Assembly: GCA_963676075.2 (NCBI GenBank)
Contig: CAXXNZ010000011.1
Location: 593,545 to 657,544 of the forward strand
Reading direction: 5' to 3'
DNA length: 64,000 bases
From: JAHJQZ01 sp963676075
GTDB taxonomy: Bacteria; Pseudomonadota; Alphaproteobacteria; Rhizobiales; Devosiaceae
Shown here piece after piece: positions 54,568 through 63,340 of this stretch. A model generated the notes under the pieces. It was not told the DNA's origin and ran no database searches. It was given only the letters and a program-made list of their open reading frames with translations. Each line of letters starts with the position of its first letter. Within the stretch, counting starts at the first letter, position 1. A program made the position numbers and the translations under genes.

Positions 54568-55980
54568 ATGCCAGACCAAGCAATCGATATCGCAGCCGCG
54601 TTGACGGCACTTCTCGGAACCGACGGCGTCGTCACCGACCCCGCCGACATGGATCGTTTCCTCAACGAGCCGCGCAAGCGCTTTCACCAGAAATCCGTGG
54701 CCGTCGCGCTGCCGAAAACCGTGCCCGAAGTGCAGGCCCTGATGGCCTGGGCCAATGACAACGGCGTTGCCATAATCCCCCAGTCCGGCAACACCGGACT
54801 GGTTGGCGGCCAGGTACCGCTCAGCGGCAAGGAGGTGATCCTCAGCCTTGTCCGTCTCAACAGTGTGCGCGAGGTCAACGCCGATGCCGGTTACATGACG
54901 GTCGAGGCAGGACTGACGCTCGAGGAAGTGCACGGGCTGGCCGAGGAGGCTGGGGCACTGTTCCCGCTGACCATCGCCTCGCAGGGCACCGCCCGCATCG
55001 GCGGCGTGCTGTCGTCCAATGCCGGCGGCGTGCAGGTGCTGGCCTATGGCAATGCCCGCGAACTCTGCCTCGGCGTCGAGGCAGTGCTTGCCGACGGTCG
55101 GCTCTACAACGGCCTCAATGCCTTGAGGAAAGACAACACCGGTTACGACCTCAGGGACTTGCTGGTCGGGGCGGAGGGCACGCTCGGCGTCATCACCGCA
55201 GCAACACTGAAGCTTTTCCCGCGCCCGGAAGGCTATGAGACGGCCTGGATCTCGCTGGCCGACCCGGACGCGGCCCTTAAGCTCTTCGTCGATATGCGCC
55301 AGCGCGCCGGCCACACCCTGACCGCCTTCGAGTTGATGCCGCGCATCGGGCTCGACTATCAGCTCAAGCACGAGATGATCGCCCGCGATCCGAGCGCCGG
55401 ATTGTCGGATTGGTATGTTCTTGTCGAGATCTCGCGCCCCTTCGGTGGCACCGAAGGCGTGCTTCTTTCCGCTCTTGAGACCGGGTTCGAAACCGGCCTC
55501 ATTGCCGACGCCGTCATCGCCGAGTCGGAAGAAGACCGGTTGCTGATGTGGCAGGCACGCGAGCAGATGAGTGAGTGCCAGTCGAGGGAAGGCGCTTCGA
55601 TCAAGCACGACGTTTCCGTGCCGGTCGCCGCCGTGCCGCAGCTGATCGAACAAGGCATCGCCGCAGCGAAAAAAGTCGTGCCCGACATTCGTCCCGTGCC
55701 CTTCGGGCATATCGGGGACGGCAATATTCATTTCAATTTCAGTCAGCCAGTCGGTGCCGACGGCCCCGCCTTCATGGCCGGAGCGCAGCCGGTGCACGAT
55801 GCTGTCTACGAGGTGGTCTTGCGCCTTGGCGGTTCGTTCTCGGCCGAACACGGCATCGGCCAGCTCAAGACCGAACTGTTGAACGAGGTCAAGGACCCGG
55901 TAGCGCTCGAAATGATGCGCGCCATCAAGCACACGCTCGATCCCAACAACATCCTCAATCCCGGCAAGCTGCTCGGCTGA
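54568..55980 (+). CDS. FAD-linked D-2-hydroxyacid dehydrogenase (GlcD/D2HGDH family)
   Basis: A 470-residue enzyme with the PCMH-type FAD domain (QSGNTGLVGGQVP near residue 71, NAGGVQVLAYGN near 152, GAEGTLGVITAATLKLFP near 208) and the C-terminal oxidase domain (HIGDGNIHFNF near 380, EHGIGQLKTELL near 423). It oxidises D-2-hydroxyacids such as D-lactate, glycolate or D-2-hydroxyglutarate; the substrate cannot be fixed here. The EamA-type gene follows after 17 nt. Confidence 0.92.
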   Translation: MPDQAIDIAAALTALLGTDGVVTDPADMDRFLNEPRKRFHQKSVAVALPKTVPEVQALMAWANDNGVAIIPQSGNTGLVGGQVPLSGKEVILSLVRLNSVREVNADAGYMTVEAGLTLEEVHGLAEEAGALFPLTIASQGTARIGGVLSSNAGGVQVLAYGNARELCLGVEAVLADGRLYNGLNALRKDNTGYDLRDLLVGAEGTLGVITAATLKLFPRPEGYETAWISLADPDAALKLFVDMRQRAGHTLTAFELMPRIGLDYQLKHEMIARDPSAGLSDWYVLVEISRPFGGTEGVLLSALETGFETGLIADAVIAESEEDRLLMWQAREQMSECQSREGASIKHDVSVPVAAVPQLIEQGIAAAKKVVPDIRPVPFGHIGDGNIHFNFSQPVGADGPAFMAGAQPVHDAVYEVVLRLGGSFSAEHGIGQLKTELLNEVKDPVALEMMRAIKHTLDPNNILNPGKLLG

Positions 55981-55997
55981 CGCAAGGACCAACGCCC

Positions 55998-56432
55998 ATG
56001 AACGCTTTTGTTTCGCCCTGGTTCATCTGGGCCTTCCTCGCAGCGGTCTTCGCTGCACTGACGGCCATTTTCGCCAAGATCGGCGTCACCGGTCTCAACT
56101 CCGATTTCGCAACGCTGATCCGGACGATCGTCGTCGTCGTCGCCCTCGGCATTCTCGTGGCGGCGACTGGCCAGTGGCAAAGTCTGGGGACAATCTCCAG
56201 CCGCTCCGGACTGTTCCTGGTGCTGTCAGGTCTCGCCACCGGCGCCTCTTGGCTATGCTATTTCCGCGCCCTCAAGGTCGGGCAGGCGGCGCAGGTAGCG
56301 CCCATCGACAAGCTCAGCGTCGTCATGGTGGCGCTGTTCGCCGCCCTGTTTCTCGGTGAAAAACTCTCGACCGTCGGCTGGCTCGGTATCGTCCTGATCG
56401 GCGGCGGGGCGATCCTGGTCGCCATCGGCTGA
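55998..56432 (+). CDS. Short EamA-type transporter subunit
   Basis: A 144-residue membrane protein with five hydrophobic segments and a half-size EamA domain (FAALTAIFAKIGVTGLNSDFATLIRT near residue 18; YFRALKVGQAAQVAPIDKLSVV near 88). Half-size EamA proteins work as dimers in metabolite transport. It is likely co-transcribed with the dehydrogenase gene and might move its substrate or product. Confidence 0.88.
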   Translation: MNAFVSPWFIWAFLAAVFAALTAIFAKIGVTGLNSDFATLIRTIVVVVALGILVAATGQWQSLGTISSRSGLFLVLSGLATGASWLCYFRALKVGQAAQVAPIDKLSVVMVALFAALFLGEKLSTVGWLGIVLIGGGAILVAIG

Positions 56433-56799
56433 AGCGGATGCGTATGGCGTAACCGCGAAACCCGCATACCCGCATACCCGGATCAGGCTAAGCCTATAGG
56501 CGATCGACCTGCGTGATTTTGGTTCACATGGGTTTGATTGCGCCGCGGGAAGCGATACATGCTTCAATTGCTAGTCCGGTTTGAAAGCCAACCGCATTTC
56601 CGCCGCAACGGGGTTTTAGATTGATTCCAAACTGGACCGGTTTTGATTGAGTTTACACTTTTGATGCTCTAGACGCGCAAAGTCTTCGAAATGCTCGATA
56701 TGCTTGTTGTCGGGCCGAAGAGCGCACGAGCGACGGTCAGATGCCGCCACACCCCCTCTTCATTGACAACGACCGGCGCAAGGGACCTATGGGACGCGA
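56433..56799. other. Intergenic region upstream of feoABC
   Basis: About 370 bases holding the feo promoter. A weak match to an Irr-type element (TTTAGATTGATTCCAAA around 56617) is visible, but it is too imperfect to call. No clear RirA box or Fur box is seen. Confidence 0.45.
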
Positions 56800-57084
56800 A
56801 TGAACAAGAATTCCGGCGAAGTCAGCATCGCGCAAAGCGTTGCCAGCCTGGCGCAAGGCGAATGCGCCGAGGTCAGCTTCCTTGGCGGCGGCAAGATCAT
56901 GACACAGCGCTTGGCCATGCTGGGCATTCGGCCTGGGGTCACGATCTGTGTGCTGCATGGTCCGGGTGGACGCGGCGCTGTTTTGAGGGTTGGCGGCACG
57001 CGCGTTGCGCTCGGGCGTGGCGTCATCGAGAAGATCCTGGTCAACCCGGAGATCCGCACGCGCCCGTCGGAGGCCGCTGAATGA
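56800..57084 (+). CDS. feoA: FeoA, ferrous iron transport protein A
   Basis: A 94-residue SH3-like protein (SLAQGECAEVSFLGGGKIMTQRLAMLGIRPGVTI near residues 11-45; GGTRVALGRGVIEKILV near 66). FeoA supports the FeoB ferrous iron channel. It overlaps feoB by 4 nt. Confidence 0.95.
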   Translation: MNKNSGEVSIAQSVASLAQGECAEVSFLGGGKIMTQRLAMLGIRPGVTICVLHGPGGRGAVLRVGGTRVALGRGVIEKILVNPEIRTRPSEAAE

Positions 57085-59423
57085 CTCAGAAGTCGCGCCT
57101 GCCCGGCGCAAACCGTCCTGAAAAGACTCCCGTCGTTGCCGTTGCCGGCAATCCCAATTGCGGCAAGACAACGCTGTTCAACCTGCTGACCGGCGCACGT
57201 CAGAAGGTCGGCAACTGGCCGGGTGTTACCGTCGAGTATCGCTCGGGCGTTGCCAATATCGATGGTCAGCGGATGTCGGTCGTCGATCTGCCGGGCGTCT
57301 ATTCGCTTCTGGGCGGCGGCGGTGCCGATCAGGATGTGGCGCGCACCTATCTCGTCCACGGCGACGCCGATCTCGTCCTCAACATCGTCGATGCCTCCAA
57401 TCTCGAGCGGCATCTGGCAATGACCTTCGAATTGATGCAGGTCGGCCGACCGATGGTCATGGTGCTCAACATGGTCGACGAGGCCGAGGCCATGGGCCTG
57501 CTGCCCAATCCAGAGCGCCTCAGCGAAGCGCTAGGCATCCCCGTCGTCCCGATGGTGGCGCGCACCGGACGTGGCCAGGCTCAGCTTGTCGAGGCCATTA
57601 CAGCGGCACTCGCAGATCCACCGGTCGTGCACACCCATGTTTTCGAGCCGGCAATCGAGAATCCGCTCCGGGGTCTACGCGCCGTCATGCCGGGGCGCAC
57701 CTATGCCGAAAAGCGCTTCGAAGCGTTGCGGCTTGTCGAGGATGTCGTCGATACCGAAACTCCGGAAATCGCCGAAGCGCTGAAAAACACCCGCGAGGCC
57801 ATCGAAAGCCTGACCGGCGAAGACGCCGCCGATGCCGTCGCCGGCTACCGGTTCGGCTGGGCCCATGACACGGCGCGCAAGGGCATCGGCTTCCGCCACA
57901 AGCACCGCGCCGACAACACCATGACCGAGCGCGTCGACAAGATCGTTCTCAGCGATCTCCTCGGTGTCCCTATTTTCCTCGCCGTGCTCTATTCGGTGTT
58001 CGTCGTCTCCTTTTCCGGCGGCAACATCTTCCTCGATTTCTTCGACCAGACCTCTGCAACGCTGCTGATCGACGGTGTCGGTCACCTTCTGCTGTCGCTC
58101 GGCGTTCCCGACTGGCTGACCGCGATCACCGCCGGTGGTATCGGCGGCGGCCTCAATCTGGTCTTCACCTTCGTGCCGCCAATCGGGCTGACATTCGTCT
58201 TCCTCGCCCTTTTGGAGGACAGCGGCTACATGGCGCGCGCCGCCTATGCCATGGACCGGCTGATGCGCAAGATGGGCCTGCCGGGCAACGCACTGGTGCC
58301 GATGATCGTCGGGTTCGGGTGCAATGTGCCGGCCATCATGGGTTCGCGCATCATCGAAGACCCGCGCGGCCGCCTACTCACCGTTTTGATGCAGCCTTTC
58401 ATGTCGTGTTCGGCGCGTCTCACCATCTACATGGCCTTCGCAGTGGTCTTTTTCCGCGAGAATGGCGGCCAGGTCGTCTTCGCGCTTTATCTGCTCGGCA
58501 TCGTCGTTGCCTTTCTGACCGCGTTCCTGATCGGGCGCACCGCCGTCAAGGGCGAAGCCATGCCCTTCATCATGGAACTGCCGCCCTACCGCCTGCCGAG
58601 CGTGCGCAACGTGTTGTTGCAGGCCTGGCAGCGGCTGAAAGTGTTCCTGTTGCGCGTCGGCCGCGTCATCGCCGCCATCGGCCTGGTGCTGTTCATCCTG
58701 CCGGGGATCGGCTGGACCGGTAACGGTATTGCCACCACCGACATCGACCATTCGCTGCTGGCCCAGGGCAGCCGCGCGCTGGCGCCGCTTTTCGCGCCCA
58801 TGGGTGTCGAACCCGACAACTGGCCTGCCGTTTCCGGATTGATCGCCGGCGCCGCCGCCAAGGAAATCGTCATCGGTACGCTCAATGGCATCTACCAGCG
58901 CCAAAATTCCGAAGACCAGATGGCGCGCTACCGCGATCCGGACATCGTTGGCCAACTCTACGATGCGTTGATGACCATCCCGGCCAACACCGTGGCTTTC
59001 CTCTCAACCCTCGGCGATCCGCTCGGTCTGCAAGCCATGTCGTCCAACGAGAGCGCCACTCAGGCATCGGGCGCATCTAACGCCACGCTCGCCGCCATCG
59101 CTGCCGGCTTTACGCCGCTCTCGGCCTTCGCCTATCTCGTTTTCGTGCTGCTCTACGTACCCTGCGCCTCGACCATGGGCGCTCTCAAGCGCGAGGTCGG
59201 CACCGGCTGGATGCTGTTCTCGATCACCTATGGCGTCGGCCTCGGCTGGGGCGCGGCCACAGTCATCTACCAGGCCGGTACCTTCGCCGAGCACCCCCTC
59301 GCCTCGGCGGGCTGGATCATCGCGGTCCTAGCCGCGCTCGGCCTGCTGATCGTGACGCTGCGCTATTACGGCAACCGCCAGGCCCTGAGGCCGCGACAGC
59401 ACCTTGTCGGAGAGCAGCCGTGA
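57081..59423 (+). CDS. feoB: FeoB, ferrous iron transporter GTPase
   Basis: A 780-residue permease. The cytoplasmic G domain has GNPNCGKTTLFNLLTG near residue 23, the G3 motif DLPGVYSL near 70 and G4 MVDE near 130. The membrane part carries two Gate motifs (CNVPAIMGSRII near 415; CASTMGALKREVG near 695). It imports Fe(II) across the inner membrane. The length is usual for full FeoB. It is in an operon with feoA and feoC, overlapping both. Confidence 0.97.
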   Translation: MTQKSRLPGANRPEKTPVVAVAGNPNCGKTTLFNLLTGARQKVGNWPGVTVEYRSGVANIDGQRMSVVDLPGVYSLLGGGGADQDVARTYLVHGDADLVLNIVDASNLERHLAMTFELMQVGRPMVMVLNMVDEAEAMGLLPNPERLSEALGIPVVPMVARTGRGQAQLVEAITAALADPPVVHTHVFEPAIENPLRGLRAVMPGRTYAEKRFEALRLVEDVVDTETPEIAEALKNTREAIESLTGEDAADAVAGYRFGWAHDTARKGIGFRHKHRADNTMTERVDKIVLSDLLGVPIFLAVLYSVFVVSFSGGNIFLDFFDQTSATLLIDGVGHLLLSLGVPDWLTAITAGGIGGGLNLVFTFVPPIGLTFVFLALLEDSGYMARAAYAMDRLMRKMGLPGNALVPMIVGFGCNVPAIMGSRIIEDPRGRLLTVLMQPFMSCSARLTIYMAFAVVFFRENGGQVVFALYLLGIVVAFLTAFLIGRTAVKGEAMPFIMELPPYRLPSVRNVLLQAWQRLKVFLLRVGRVIAAIGLVLFILPGIGWTGNGIATTDIDHSLLAQGSRALAPLFAPMGVEPDNWPAVSGLIAGAAAKEIVIGTLNGIYQRQNSEDQMARYRDPDIVGQLYDALMTIPANTVAFLSTLGDPLGLQAMSSNESATQASGASNATLAAIAAGFTPLSAFAYLVFVLLYVPCASTMGALKREVGTGWMLFSITYGVGLGWGAATVIYQAGTFAEHPLASAGWIIAVLAALGLLIVTLRYYGNRQALRPRQHLVGEQP

Positions 59424-59701
59424 ACCCGCTGTTTGCCGTACGTGATCTGCTGCGCGAACGGCGTGTCGCCACCACAGGCCAGCTCGCCACCGAGCTGAAA
59501 CTGCCGCGAGAGGTCGTCGACGACGTTCTTGCCCACTGGCAGAGGCGCGGGCTGATCGAATCAGAGATCGTCGAGACAGGCGGCGGCTGCGGCATCGGCT
59601 CGCGGTCCTCCTGCGGCGGCTGCAATGGCTGCGAGACGGTGAAGACCATCACCGCCGACATTCCGTCGATCTCCGCTTACAGGTGGCTGGGGCCGCACTG
59701 A
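59420..59701 (+). CDS. feoC: FeoC-like winged-helix protein with Cys cluster
   Basis: A 93-residue protein with an N-terminal winged helix (residues 5-48, GQLATELKLPREVVDDVLAHW) and a GGGCGIGSRSSCGGCNGC cluster at about residues 55-71 that could bind an iron-sulfur centre, as proposed for FeoC. It overlaps the feoB end by 4 nt. FeoC modulates or stabilises FeoB. Confidence 0.85.
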   Translation: MNPLFAVRDLLRERRVATTGQLATELKLPREVVDDVLAHWQRRGLIESEIVETGGGCGIGSRSSCGGCNGCETVKTITADIPSISAYRWLGPH

Positions 59702-59703
59702 AA

Positions 59704-60474
59704 CTAGAACAGCTCACCCTGCCCGCCGGCACTTCCGGCAACCTTGCGCGACGCAGGCTTTGGCGGTTCCGGCTTTTGTTCCGACAGCGGCTTTATCAGC
59801 TCCGGCCCCTCATTGCGGTTGGAATTGACCCGCGTCGAGACCGGCGTCAGTTCCAGTGAGCCTTCCGGCGCCGGCGCAAGGATGCGCATCGCCTCCTTCG
59901 GCCCCACCCGCGCGACTGCCAGCCAGTCATCGAGCATCTTATGCGGGATCATCGCCGGCATGCGCTCGTGCACGAAGCGCGTGTCGGCATTGGCCGGACC
60001 GGTGATGATGGCGGTGGTGTCGATCTCCTCGCCGGTCGCACCGAGCCAGGTGGAATAGACCCCGCCGAGCATCAGCGGCTTGCCGTCCTTCGGCGTGATG
60101 TAGAAGGGCTGCTTCTTGCCATCCGGGCCCGTACGCCATTCGTAATAGCCGGACGCCGGGATCAGGCAGCGGTGATGCTGCATGCCGCCGCGGAAGCTCG
60201 GTTTTTCCATGATGGTTTCGACCCGGGCATTGATGATCAGCGAGAACTCGCGCGGGTCCTTGACCCAGGTCGGCACCAGTCCCCAGCGCATCAGCCGCGC
60301 CTCGCGCTTGCCGCGTTCCTCGAAGATGACGACGATCGGCTGGGTCGGCGAAATGTTGTAGCGTTCCGGATGCTCGACGACGCCCTCGCCAAGCGTATCG
60401 ATGGCCACCGAGAACTCCTCGAGCAGATCGTGGATCTGCCGCCACGTCATCTTGTAGGTGAACCGGCCGCACAT
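59704..60474 (-). CDS. SRAP/HMCES-family abasic-site processing protein (YedK-like)
   Basis: A 256-residue SRAP protein. The catalytic Cys follows the initiator Met (MCGRFT), with RYNISPTQ near residue 38, PARVET-like RVETI near 87, RCLIPASGYYEW near 102 and HERMP near 160. It cross-links to abasic sites in single-stranded DNA to protect them. The start at 60474 gives Cys2 as required; longer frames are excluded by that. It is divergent from the NUDIX gene. Confidence 0.94.
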   Translation of the reverse strand: MCGRFTYKMTWRQIHDLLEEFSVAIDTLGEGVVEHPERYNISPTQPIVVIFEERGKREARLMRWGLVPTWVKDPREFSLIINARVETIMEKPSFRGGMQHHRCLIPASGYYEWRTGPDGKKQPFYITPKDGKPLMLGGVYSTWLGATGEEIDTTAIITGPANADTRFVHERMPAMIPHKMLDDWLAVARVGPKEAMRILAPAPEGSLELTPVSTRVNSNRNEGPELIKPLSEQKPEPPKPASRKVAGSAGGQGELF

Positions 60475-60553
60475 GGATTTTCCTCTTGGATCGCGTGTAT
60501 CGAGTCTTGTCCGGTTTGACCTTGGCGCGCAAGCACGGCACATCTTGTTTGCC

Positions 60554-60949
60554 ATGACACAAGTGCGACTTGCCGCTTCCATCGCCCTGTTCCGGGGACC
60601 GGATGTTCTGCTCATCCGCAGGGCCTTCGCGCCGTCTCAAGGCATGTGGACCCTGCCCGGCGGGCGGCTTGAGGCGGGGGAAACGATCGAAGACTGCGTC
60701 CGGCGCGAGGTCGCTGAGGAACTGAGCCTCGCGATCGGCGCGGTCATGCCGGTGATGGAGCAGGCACTCGGCGTCTTCCGGCTCACGGTTTTTGCCGGCG
60801 CCTATCCGGACAATGCCGCGCCACAGGCCAATTTGGAGATCGCCGACTGGTGCTGGCACGTTCCGGGAGCCGAACTACCAGTGCCGCATACCGCCGGTCT
60901 GGCCGATGTGCTGGCACATGCCGCAAACGTCATCGGTCCAGACCAGTGA
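60554..60949 (+). CDS. NUDIX hydrolase
   Basis: A 131-residue NUDIX protein. The NUDIX box (GG.LEAGETIEDCVRREVAEEL) is at about residues 36-58 with the REVAEEL metal-binding core. It hydrolyses a nucleoside diphosphate derivative; the substrate is unknown. It is the last bacterial gene before the junction with AT-rich DNA. Confidence 0.93.
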   Translation: MTQVRLAASIALFRGPDVLLIRRAFAPSQGMWTLPGGRLEAGETIEDCVRREVAEELSLAIGAVMPVMEQALGVFRLTVFAGAYPDNAAPQANLEIADWCWHVPGAELPVPHTAGLADVLAHAANVIGPDQ

Positions 60950-61199
60950 CCCTCTTGCGGCGCATGAAAATACCTGCAACCTCATGCGCCATGATGCGGC
61001 TTAGTTCAGTTGTTCGACATAGCCTCAAATTATATTCCCTGAGATATAAAAAGGACAAATTTTTAATTAAAGAAATTGATTTTTCTGTCAAAATAAAATC
61101 TAAAACTCATTAAAATTATTATTTTATTTTTATTTACAATTAATTTAAAAATAATTTTAATTAATATCAAACTAAACAACTTAATCAAAATTCTAATTG
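60950..61199. other. Bacterial-ciliate sequence junction
   Basis: Base composition changes abruptly at about 61020-61040, from GC-rich bacterial DNA to strongly AT-rich DNA. A 9-bp inverted repeat (GGCGCATGA at 60959-60967, TCATGCGCC at 60982-60990) lies on the bacterial side. No ciliate telomere repeat, transposase, integrase or tRNA boundary is seen at the change. The AT side leads directly to a ciliate gene starting at 61200. Confidence 0.85.
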
Positions 61200-61964
61200 A
61201 TGTCAACGATTTCCTCCGCATTTCGCATATCTCCTTATAAATAACGCTTTGACAACCTCTCAGAAAAAATTAGTGAAATCAAAATAGGGCCAGAAAGTTA
61301 AGCTTGGAATAGAATTGAGAGTCTAGAAAATAGACTTGCAAATATCGACAATTAATTCTTAAATTTCTAAGAGGACATTAGATTAAAAATCAATTCTTTA
61401 AAAGAAAATACAACAAAAGTTCAACGTATACTTGAAGAAGAAAAGGTTGCACAATAAGAGCTATTTGAAATAAAAATGAAGGAGTTATAGAATTTAGATG
61501 AGAACTACACGATAGCTTTGAATGCTGAACAGATTGCTAGAAAGGAAATGGAGCAAAAAATGATAAGATTGTTTGAAGATAAATTAAGCATGATCAGAAA
61601 TGACATTGCTAATGAAATTAGAATGAGGGAACAAAGTTTTGGAGAGTTGAATAGCTGTCTTGAATCAGATTTACCTAAACTCAGTGATAAGATCCGTAAT
61701 GAAGCAACTAACAGAGAAGAAGCAGATTAGACAATTTTTAATAAAACAAAGGAAGAACTTGCGTTTTTAAATGAAACTTTAATGAAAGAAAAAAAGCTCC
61801 GTGAGGAAGGCGAAGAGGGTATTTTTAATATGTTAAAGGATGTGGTGAATCGCGTGAAAAATGAACTGGAGGATGAAAGAAAGAATAGAGAATATGCAGA
61901 AGAGAACTTGTTAAATTTATTGGAAGAGACATGCAATAAGTTGAATAATGCAACAAATTATTGA
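61200..61964 (+). CDS. SF-assemblin/beta-giardin family coiled-coil protein (ciliate)
   Basis: Read with TAA and TAG as Gln, one uninterrupted frame of 254 codons runs from the ATG at 61200 to the TGA at 61962. Seven in-frame Gln codons are reassigned stops: TAA at 61242, 61299, 61353, 61368 and 61455, TAG at 61488 and 61728. The protein starts with a short Ser-rich head (FRISPYKQRF), then a heptad coiled coil for almost its whole length (ENRLANID, QELFEIKMKELQNLD, LREEGEEGIFNMLKDVVNR, AEENLLNLLEETCNKL), the pattern of SF-assemblins, which form striated microtubule-associated fibres at basal bodies. There is no intron. With the standard code the gene would be shattered into fragments. Confidence 0.85.
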
Positions 61965-62314
61965 AAGAATATAGCATTCGATTTCAAATTTTAACAATTT
62001 TAAACAATTTTCAAAGAATTAAATAGCTTTATTAATTTATTCAATTATTTATTAGTAGATAAATAATTTAGTTGAACTTTTAAGGCATAAACTATAGTAA
62101 TATTTGAGTTAAAAAAAAATAAATTAAACTCACATAACAATATATACGATTGAGTTTAAAGTATTTTTGAATTAATTTCATACAATAACAAGCAATAACA
62201 AATTGTATATAAATTTTATTGTTTAATAACCAGACTTAATGATTCCACTTGGTAAGTATTATATTATATTTTATTTATAAAAAAAAATCAAATAAAAAAA
62301 ATCTTTTTGGAAAA
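61965..62314. other. AT-rich ciliate intergenic region
   Basis: About 350 bases, nearly all A and T, between two plus-strand ciliate genes. It should hold the 3' end of the assemblin gene and the 5' leader of the Rab gene. No repeat or RNA gene is evident. Confidence 0.6.
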
Positions 62315-63162
62315 ATGTCTTCAAGAAAAAAACAATTATTCAAGATCATTATCCTCGGTGATTCTGGGTTAGATTTCTTTTCTAAACATTATTTATTATT
62401 TTTTATTAGTGTCGGAAAAACTTCGTTAATGAATTAGTAAAATTGGTTTTGTTCTTTTAATAATCTTACAGATATGTTAACTAAAAATTCACATAATAAT
62501 ATCGTGCAACCGTTGGTGCTGATTTTATGGCAAAGGATGTTATCCTAGATGACAGGATGGTCACTTTACAGGTAATAGATTTGTATTATTTATTTAAATA
62601 AAAGATCTGGGACACAGCAGGTTAGGAAAGATTCTAAAGTTTGGGTGGCGCTTTCTATCGCGGCGCTGATTGTTGTGTTCTTGTCTATGACATTGTAAAT
62701 ATGAAAGTTACATTTTTAATTTAAATTTATTATTAATTTTTATTTTTAGAGTTTTGAGTCATTGGAAAGCTGGAAGGAAGAATTTATTCTTCAAGGCAAT
62801 CCAAAAGATAAAGAATCCTTCCCATTTGTCATTATTGGTATAAAAATTTATTTAGAATTTAAACAAAATCTAGGAAATAAATTGGATAAAATTAATGAAA
62901 GAAAAGTCTCTGAAATTAAAGTTTAATAATGGTGCAAAAGCTAAGGAGCTAACTTTACATTTTTTGAATGCTCGGCAAAAGAGTCCACAAATGTTGAATA
63001 AGCGTTTTAGACTATTGCAAAGTTGGCAGCCTCATAGGAAAAGGATGAAGAATTGTAAGAAAAATTTATTAAAAATCATACTTTTCAAGGTTTTTTCCAA
63101 CAACTGTTGACCTTAAAAAAACTAATTATAACGCATAATAAAAAAAAGGCAGTTGCTGTTGA
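62315..63162 (+). CDS. Rab7-type small GTPase, six exons, ciliate code
   Basis: Exons 62315-62367, 62410-62436, 62472-62571, 62605-62706, 62750-62837 and 62874-63162 join into a Rab7-type protein of about 219 residues. Introns are 42, 35, 33, 43 and 36 nt, all GT..AG. G motifs are complete: GDSGVGKT, RATVGADF, WDTAGQERF, NKLD, ECSAKES. The end is KKGSCC, a double-Cys prenylation motif, then TGA at 63160. The Gln of DTAGQE is a TAG (62623). TAA/TAG elsewhere read as Gln (VQQWCK, FQSLGG). One base is missing in the T run at 63091-63096: the upstream frame gives GFFQQLL then TGA (63108), whereas one more T gives GFFPTTVDLKK and the prenylated tail. Rab7 acts on late endosomes and phagosomes. Confidence 0.9.
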
Positions 63163-63340
63163 GAGATAATTATTATTAAATTTTAATATAAAATTCATTT
63201 CAAATTAGTCAATATATAAATTATTTATTAAAAAGTAAAATTTTTTTCTGTTTAAGAAAATTTATTTATGAATTAAAGAACATTTGTAGTACAAATAGTG
63301 TGACACATTTAGAATTAATTAAAAAAAAATTTTAAGCCTT

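Noticed and set aside
56610..56640. Irr/ICE-like box upstream of feoA
   Set aside because: Several mismatches to the palindromic consensus; too weak to annotate.
1..61000. Functional transfer of a 61-kb bacterial block to the ciliate
   Set aside because: Several bacterial genes end in TAA or TAG and would be read through in the ciliate, there are no introns, and bacterial tRNAs and Shine-Dalgarno sites are intact.
63086..63110. Euplotes-type programmed frameshift in the Rab gene
   Set aside because: Euplotes reads TGA as Cys and shifts at stop codons; here TGA is the stop and TAA/TAG are Gln, and the shift is in a T run.
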